24,429 nucleotides of DNA, from the NCBI GenBank assembly GCA_016789785.1, contig JAEUQE010000126.1, positions 1 through 24,429 on the forward strand, written 5' to 3'. Below, in pieces: positions 21,356 to 24,429 of the stretch. The notes beneath the pieces are model-generated. The model saw only the letters and a list, made by a program, of their open reading frames with translations. It did not search any database and was not told where the DNA came from. Every line of letters starts with the position of its first letter. Positions within the stretch are counted from its first letter, which is position 1. This DNA is from Bryobacterales bacterium. GTDB lineage: Bacteria; Acidobacteriota; Terriglobia; Bryobacterales; Bryobacteraceae. Position numbers and translations under genes: made by a program.

Positions 21356-23089
21356 TCAATCGAATGCCCCGGTAGGGCCAGCGTGGTCCGGTTCATGTGC
21401 CGCCGGTTGGCGTCCAAAGGCGATCGCGCAATGGAGCCCGCCATTCTCCAGGAGAAGGAATCGCGCGGGCACAGGCACCAGCTTGTAGCCGGAAGGCAGT
21501 TCGCTGCGCAGTTGCGCGAACCACTCCTTCTCCACCGGCTCCAACCCGAACGCGGGCACGAACAGCGTCTCGTCGATGCGCGCGGCATTCGCATAGCTGA
21601 TTCCCGCCCACTCCTGCCGGTTCTCCGCACTGGCCGGCAACCACGGAATCCGAATCACACGAAATCCCAAGCGCGCTACGTGCGCAGCGGCGAGGTCCGC
21701 TTTCGCGGCAAGATCCGCACATCCGCTCGTCTGTGATTCCATCAGTTCGAGCATGCGCTGGTTGAGAAGATTGGCGAGCCGGATGCTCCCACCAGCGTCC
21801 ACCCAATCGCGCAACAACGCGGGTTGCTGATCGAGAAGTTGCGGCAGACGTTCCGCCGCAACGCATGCGGCGGGATCACCAGGACAGTTTGCCTGAACAA
21901 AGCTCAGCACGCGGCTCTCGACGCCCGTATTGCGAGGGGCCTTCCAGTGCTTTCGCGCCGCGGCCGCATTCTCCAACGCCTCTCGCAGTTCGGCCGGTGG
22001 ATGCGGCATCGTACCATGCGCCGGAAGGAGTGAATCGAGTCTTTGCAACTCCGTCGGCGCCGCACCGGCGTGATGATGCAGCAATACATCCAATGCCGCC
22101 CGCGCAACGCGAAGGTCGCCGCAAACGGGCTTCGCCACCAGCGCGGTCTGGCGTTCGGGAAGCAGACTCAGCAGGTAGTCGGCGTGCGGCGTCACGTCAT
22201 CGAGGTACACCGCTTCATCCGCCCCGAACTCGCGCCGCAGCACGTATTCGAGTTCTTCGCGAGTGAGGGACTCTCCCCAGTATTGCTTCATCGACGTTCC
22301 GTAGAACATGACAAGCTTGTTGTCATCTTTCGGATGACGGGCGAACTGCAGGTCTCCGCCTTCCCACGAAAGATTGCTCCTCTCAAAAACGGGAGCCCGG
22401 AACGAATCCAGCACCGAGTCCAGCCTTGCGGCGTGATCCGCAACGCCCTCGAAGGCACGCCGCGTCACCAGAATGTGTTCCTGGCGTCCGCGACGGCCAG
22501 GCTTGAGAAAATCCTGCATCCAGGGAGCGTGCTCACCGTTCGCCGGTGCGTGATGAGAGTGAATCGCATGCGGCGGCGTTCCAAAGTGACGGCGCACCGC
22601 TTCGCGGAACAGCTGCTCCGAGGGGAGAGCGCCGAGCGCCAGCGTCACCTCCAAACGGCGCGGGCTTTGGGCGAGAATCGCGGTGGCTATGTCCAGACTG
22701 TCGCCAACCGGCTCGGTTCGCCCAGCGAGGAAAGGCAGCGGATCAATATTGAAATAGAGCGAAGAAACGGCGTCATCTTCCGCCGCCGCCTGAAAGCCCG
22801 GCAACGCCGGCTCGTAGGCGATGTGACAGAGCGACCCATCCATCTCGCGCACCAATGCCGAGGAGAAAGGGAAGCCCTTTTGCGAAAAATAGGCTCCGAT
22901 CTGCTGCTTGTCCGCGGAACAGGCCCGCTGCAGCGAACCGGGCACGGCGGCGCCGGGATACTTGGCGGACAGGGGTACAGGGTGCAGTGTCACGCCTTTG
23001 TTTTTCGCACACTGCGAAGCGAACAATAAGCAAAAAAGCGCACTCAGGAAACGCGGCGCGCGAGTGTAGTACCAGCGGCTCAGGCGCAT
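21356..23089 (-). CDS. Exported guanidine-modifying hydrolase (agmatine/peptidyl-arginine deiminase-like)
   Basis: 577 residues from ATG 23089 (a GTG at 23104 is also in frame). The N-terminus has a hydrophobic signal ending FLSALFCLLFASQCAKNKG; the Cys could be a lipid site, but Gln at -1 is atypical. Motifs of the agmatine deiminase / PAD_porph fold appear in order: WMQDF (~190), WEGGD (242-246), H302 in TPHADYLLSLLPE, SYANAARIDETLFVPAFG (~498-515) and NGGLHC with candidate nucleophile C554. These enzymes hydrolyse guanidino groups to ureido groups through a covalent Cys intermediate. Residues ~325-475 form an insertion between the His and Cys halves that normal agmatine deiminases lack. 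The substrate may be a peptide or a small guanidine outside the cytoplasm. No ribosome site is seen. Confidence 0.7.
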   Translation of the reverse strand: MRLSRWYYTRAPRFLSALFCLLFASQCAKNKGVTLHPVPLSAKYPGAAVPGSLQRACSADKQQIGAYFSQKGFPFSSALVREMDGSLCHIAYEPALPGFQAAAEDDAVSSLYFNIDPLPFLAGRTEPVGDSLDIATAILAQSPRRLEVTLALGALPSEQLFREAVRRHFGTPPHAIHSHHAPANGEHAPWMQDFLKPGRRGRQEHILVTRRAFEGVADHAARLDSVLDSFRAPVFERSNLSWEGGDLQFARHPKDDNKLVMFYGTSMKQYWGESLTREELEYVLRREFGADEAVYLDDVTPHADYLLSLLPERQTALVAKPVCGDLRVARAALDVLLHHHAGAAPTELQRLDSLLPAHGTMPHPPAELREALENAAAARKHWKAPRNTGVESRVLSFVQANCPGDPAACVAAERLPQLLDQQPALLRDWVDAGGSIRLANLLNQRMLELMESQTSGCADLAAKADLAAAHVARLGFRVIRIPWLPASAENRQEWAGISYANAARIDETLFVPAFGLEPVEKEWFAQLRSELPSGYKLVPVPARFLLLENGGLHCAIAFGRQPAAHEPDHAGPTGAFD

Positions 23090-23126
23090 TACTAGTACTA
23101 ACACAACGGGGATGAAGAAGTTTCAA

Positions 23127-23156
23127 TCTTCGAAGAAAAATTTGGAAATCTTCCAA
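23127..23156. promoter_or_regulatory. Two palindromes upstream of the deiminase-like gene, candidate operators
   Basis: TCTTCGAAGA (23127-23136) is a perfect 10-bp palindrome. TTGGAA-ATC-TTCCAA (23142-23156) is a perfect inverted repeat with a three-base centre. Both lie 38-67 bp upstream of the ATG at 23089 in an AT-rich stretch unlike its surroundings. A TTGAAA (23120-23125, minus strand) could be a -35, but no good -10 follows. Confidence 0.35.
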
Positions 23157-23190
23157 TAAAGGTCGGGATTGTAACGATTATCGGTAGTGG

Positions 23191-24429
23191 CTAGCGCTCG
23201 CCGATTTCATCCAGCCAGTCTGGCCGCTTCAGCACGTCGCGCGGACGTGAACCGTCGGGAGGGCCGATGATGCCGTCGCGCTGCATCATGTCGAGAATCC
23301 GCGCCGCGCGGCCGTAGCCGAGCCGCAGCCGGCGCTGCAGAATCGACGTGGAGGCCTTGCCCATCTCCAGCACGACCTTCACCGCGTCCTGATACATCGG
23401 ATCCTGCGTGCCGCTGGAGCCGTCACCGCCCACCTCGAGTTCGTCATCCTCCGAGGGGGGCGGCATCAGGTAGCTCTGGTCGTAATCCGGCAGCGCCTGA
23501 TCCTTCCAATGATCCACCACACGGTTGATCTCGTTCTCGGTGACGAACGCACCGTGCACGCGAATCAGCCGCGACGATCCGGGCGGCAGATACAACATGT
23601 CGCCCTTGCCCAACAGATGCTCGGCGCCCATCACGTCGAGCACCGTGCGGGAGTCCACACGCGTCGCGACACGGAAGCTGATTCGCGACGGGAAGTTCGC
23701 CTTGATGATACCCGTGATCACGTCGACCGAAGGCCGCTGTGTCGCAAGCACGAGATGCATGCCGACCGCACGCGCCATCTGAGCGAGGCGCGTGACCGAG
23801 GCTTCCACGTTCGCCCGCTCCAGCATCATGAGATCCGCCAACTCGTCGATCACGATCAGCACATAAGGCAGAGGCTTCAGTTCGTCCTGTAAGGGATCGA
23901 GCGACGGCGCATCCTCGTCGAAAAGGTTGCCCGGTTCGGCCTTGCGCGCCTCGGCAAGCTTCTGCATCTTACGGTTGAACTGGTCTATGTTGCGCACACC
24001 CTGGGAAGCAAGCAATTTCAACCGCCGCTCCATCTCGACCACGGCATTGCGGAGAGCGTTGGTGGCCTGCTTGGCGTCGGTGATCACCGGCGTGAGCAGA
24101 TGAGGAATGCCCTCGTAGATGCCCATCTCCACACGCTTGGGGTCCACCAGAATCATGCGCACTTCATCGGGTGTCGCCTTGTACAGCACCGACATGATGA
24201 GCGAGTTCAACATGACGCTCTTACCGGACCCGGTAGAGCCGGCAATCAAGAGGTGGGGCATCGTTTCGAGCGATGCGACCTTGATGCGGCCGTTGATGTC
24301 CTTGCCGAGGCAGATGGTCATCTTCGAAGCGGAATCGAGAAACTCGGAGGACTCGAGAATTTCGCGCAGCGAGATCACCTCGCGGCGGGAATTCGGTACT
24401 TCAATGCCAACGGTGGGCTTGCCGGGAAT
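23191..24429 (-). CDS. ftsK: DNA translocase FtsK/SpoIIIE, C-terminal part
   Basis: The frame enters from the right edge (IPGKPTVGIEVPNSRRE) and ends with TAG at 23191, giving 412 residues in the window. The motor domain has Walker A GSTGSGKSV at ~64-72 and Walker B LIVIDELADLMM at ~191, preceded by the LVDPKRVEM segment and followed by HLVLATQRPSVDVITG. After a short acidic linker comes the gamma winged helix (QDAVKVVLEMGKASTSILQRRLRLGYGRAARILDMM) that recognises KOPS-type DNA sequences. It pumps chromosome DNA through the division septum and helps resolve dimers with XerCD. The membrane part lies outside the window. No intrinsic terminator follows within the ~100 bp before the next gene. 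Confidence 0.96.
   Translation of the reverse strand: MPGKPTVGIEVPNSRREVISLREILESSEFLDSASKMTICLGKDINGRIKVASLETMPHLLIAGSTGSGKSVMLNSLIMSVLYKATPDEVRMILVDPKRVEMGIYEGIPHLLTPVITDAKQATNALRNAVVEMERRLKLLASQGVRNIDQFNRKMQKLAEARKAEPGNLFDEDAPSLDPLQDELKPLPYVLIVIDELADLMMLERANVEASVTRLAQMARAVGMHLVLATQRPSVDVITGIIKANFPSRISFRVATRVDSRTVLDVMGAEHLLGKGDMLYLPPGSSRLIRVHGAFVTENEINRVVDHWKDQALPDYDQSYLMPPPSEDDELEVGGDGSSGTQDPMYQDAVKVVLEMGKASTSILQRRLRLGYGRAARILDMMQRDGIIGPPDGSRPRDVLKRPDWLDEIGER

Noticed and set aside
22043..23029. Plus-strand open frame of 328 codons over the deiminase-like gene
   Set aside because: The minus-strand frame carries ordered catalytic motifs; the plus-strand product is Arg-rich and featureless.

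Overview
The window is a compact, GC-rich bacterial chromosome segment. I infer an acidobacterium of the Solibacter/Bryobacter type. The grounds are family-level only: several PAS-rich sensor kinases, an ECF sigma/anti-sigma pair, and a twin-arginine (Tat)-exported Gfo/Idh/MocA oxidoreductase overlapping a Tat-exported sugar isomerase. A single palindromic repeat at 363-400 has a style I recall from Solibacter. There is no 16S gene or other marker to confirm this.

Left part (1-1311): the C-terminal end of glutaminyl-tRNA synthetase, a REP-like palindrome, and a convergent gene for a soluble lysozyme-family protein with a C-terminal peptidoglycan-binding domain. Next (1595-6750, minus strand) is the most unusual block, a tight four-gene operon. 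In transcription order it encodes an unrecognised 492-aa protein ending in a zinc ribbon, a five-PAS soluble histidine kinase, a receiver protein whose C-terminal ~100 residues match no output domain I know, and a small retropepsin-like aspartic protease. The gaps are 1, 3 and 31 bp. A spaced inverted repeat lies just upstream of the first start codon. A two-component relay coupled to a retropepsin is the best candidate here for an undescribed system.

Middle (7121-15012): an exported amidase (minus), a UPF0175/DUF3368 toxin-antitoxin pair (plus), and an acyltransferase-3 membrane protein (plus) whose 3' end overlaps a convergent secreted propeller-like protein by 57 bp. These are followed on the minus strand by an SDR oxidoreductase and an overlapping pair of Tat-exported sugar-metabolism genes (Gfo/Idh/MocA oxidoreductase, then a xylose isomerase-like TIM barrel).

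Right part (15088-24429): a three-gene ECF sigma, anti-sigma and secretin-N-like operon (minus). Then comes a hybrid PAS-PAS-HisKA-HATPase-REC-Hpt kinase (minus) divergent from a single-domain response regulator (plus). After these are a hairpin/pseudoknot-like element, a DoxX-like membrane protein (plus), a convergent large exported protein with the active-site motifs of agmatine/peptidyl-arginine deiminases (minus), and the C-terminal part of the FtsK/SpoIIIE DNA translocase (minus), which runs off the window.

A recurring feature is a -10-like hexamer placed 6-9 nt before the ATG (amidase, SDR, Gfo/Idh, DoxX-like). In three of these four cases there is no Shine-Dalgarno sequence, which suggests leaderless transcripts. 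No tRNA, rRNA, insertion sequence, CRISPR array or replication origin was seen.
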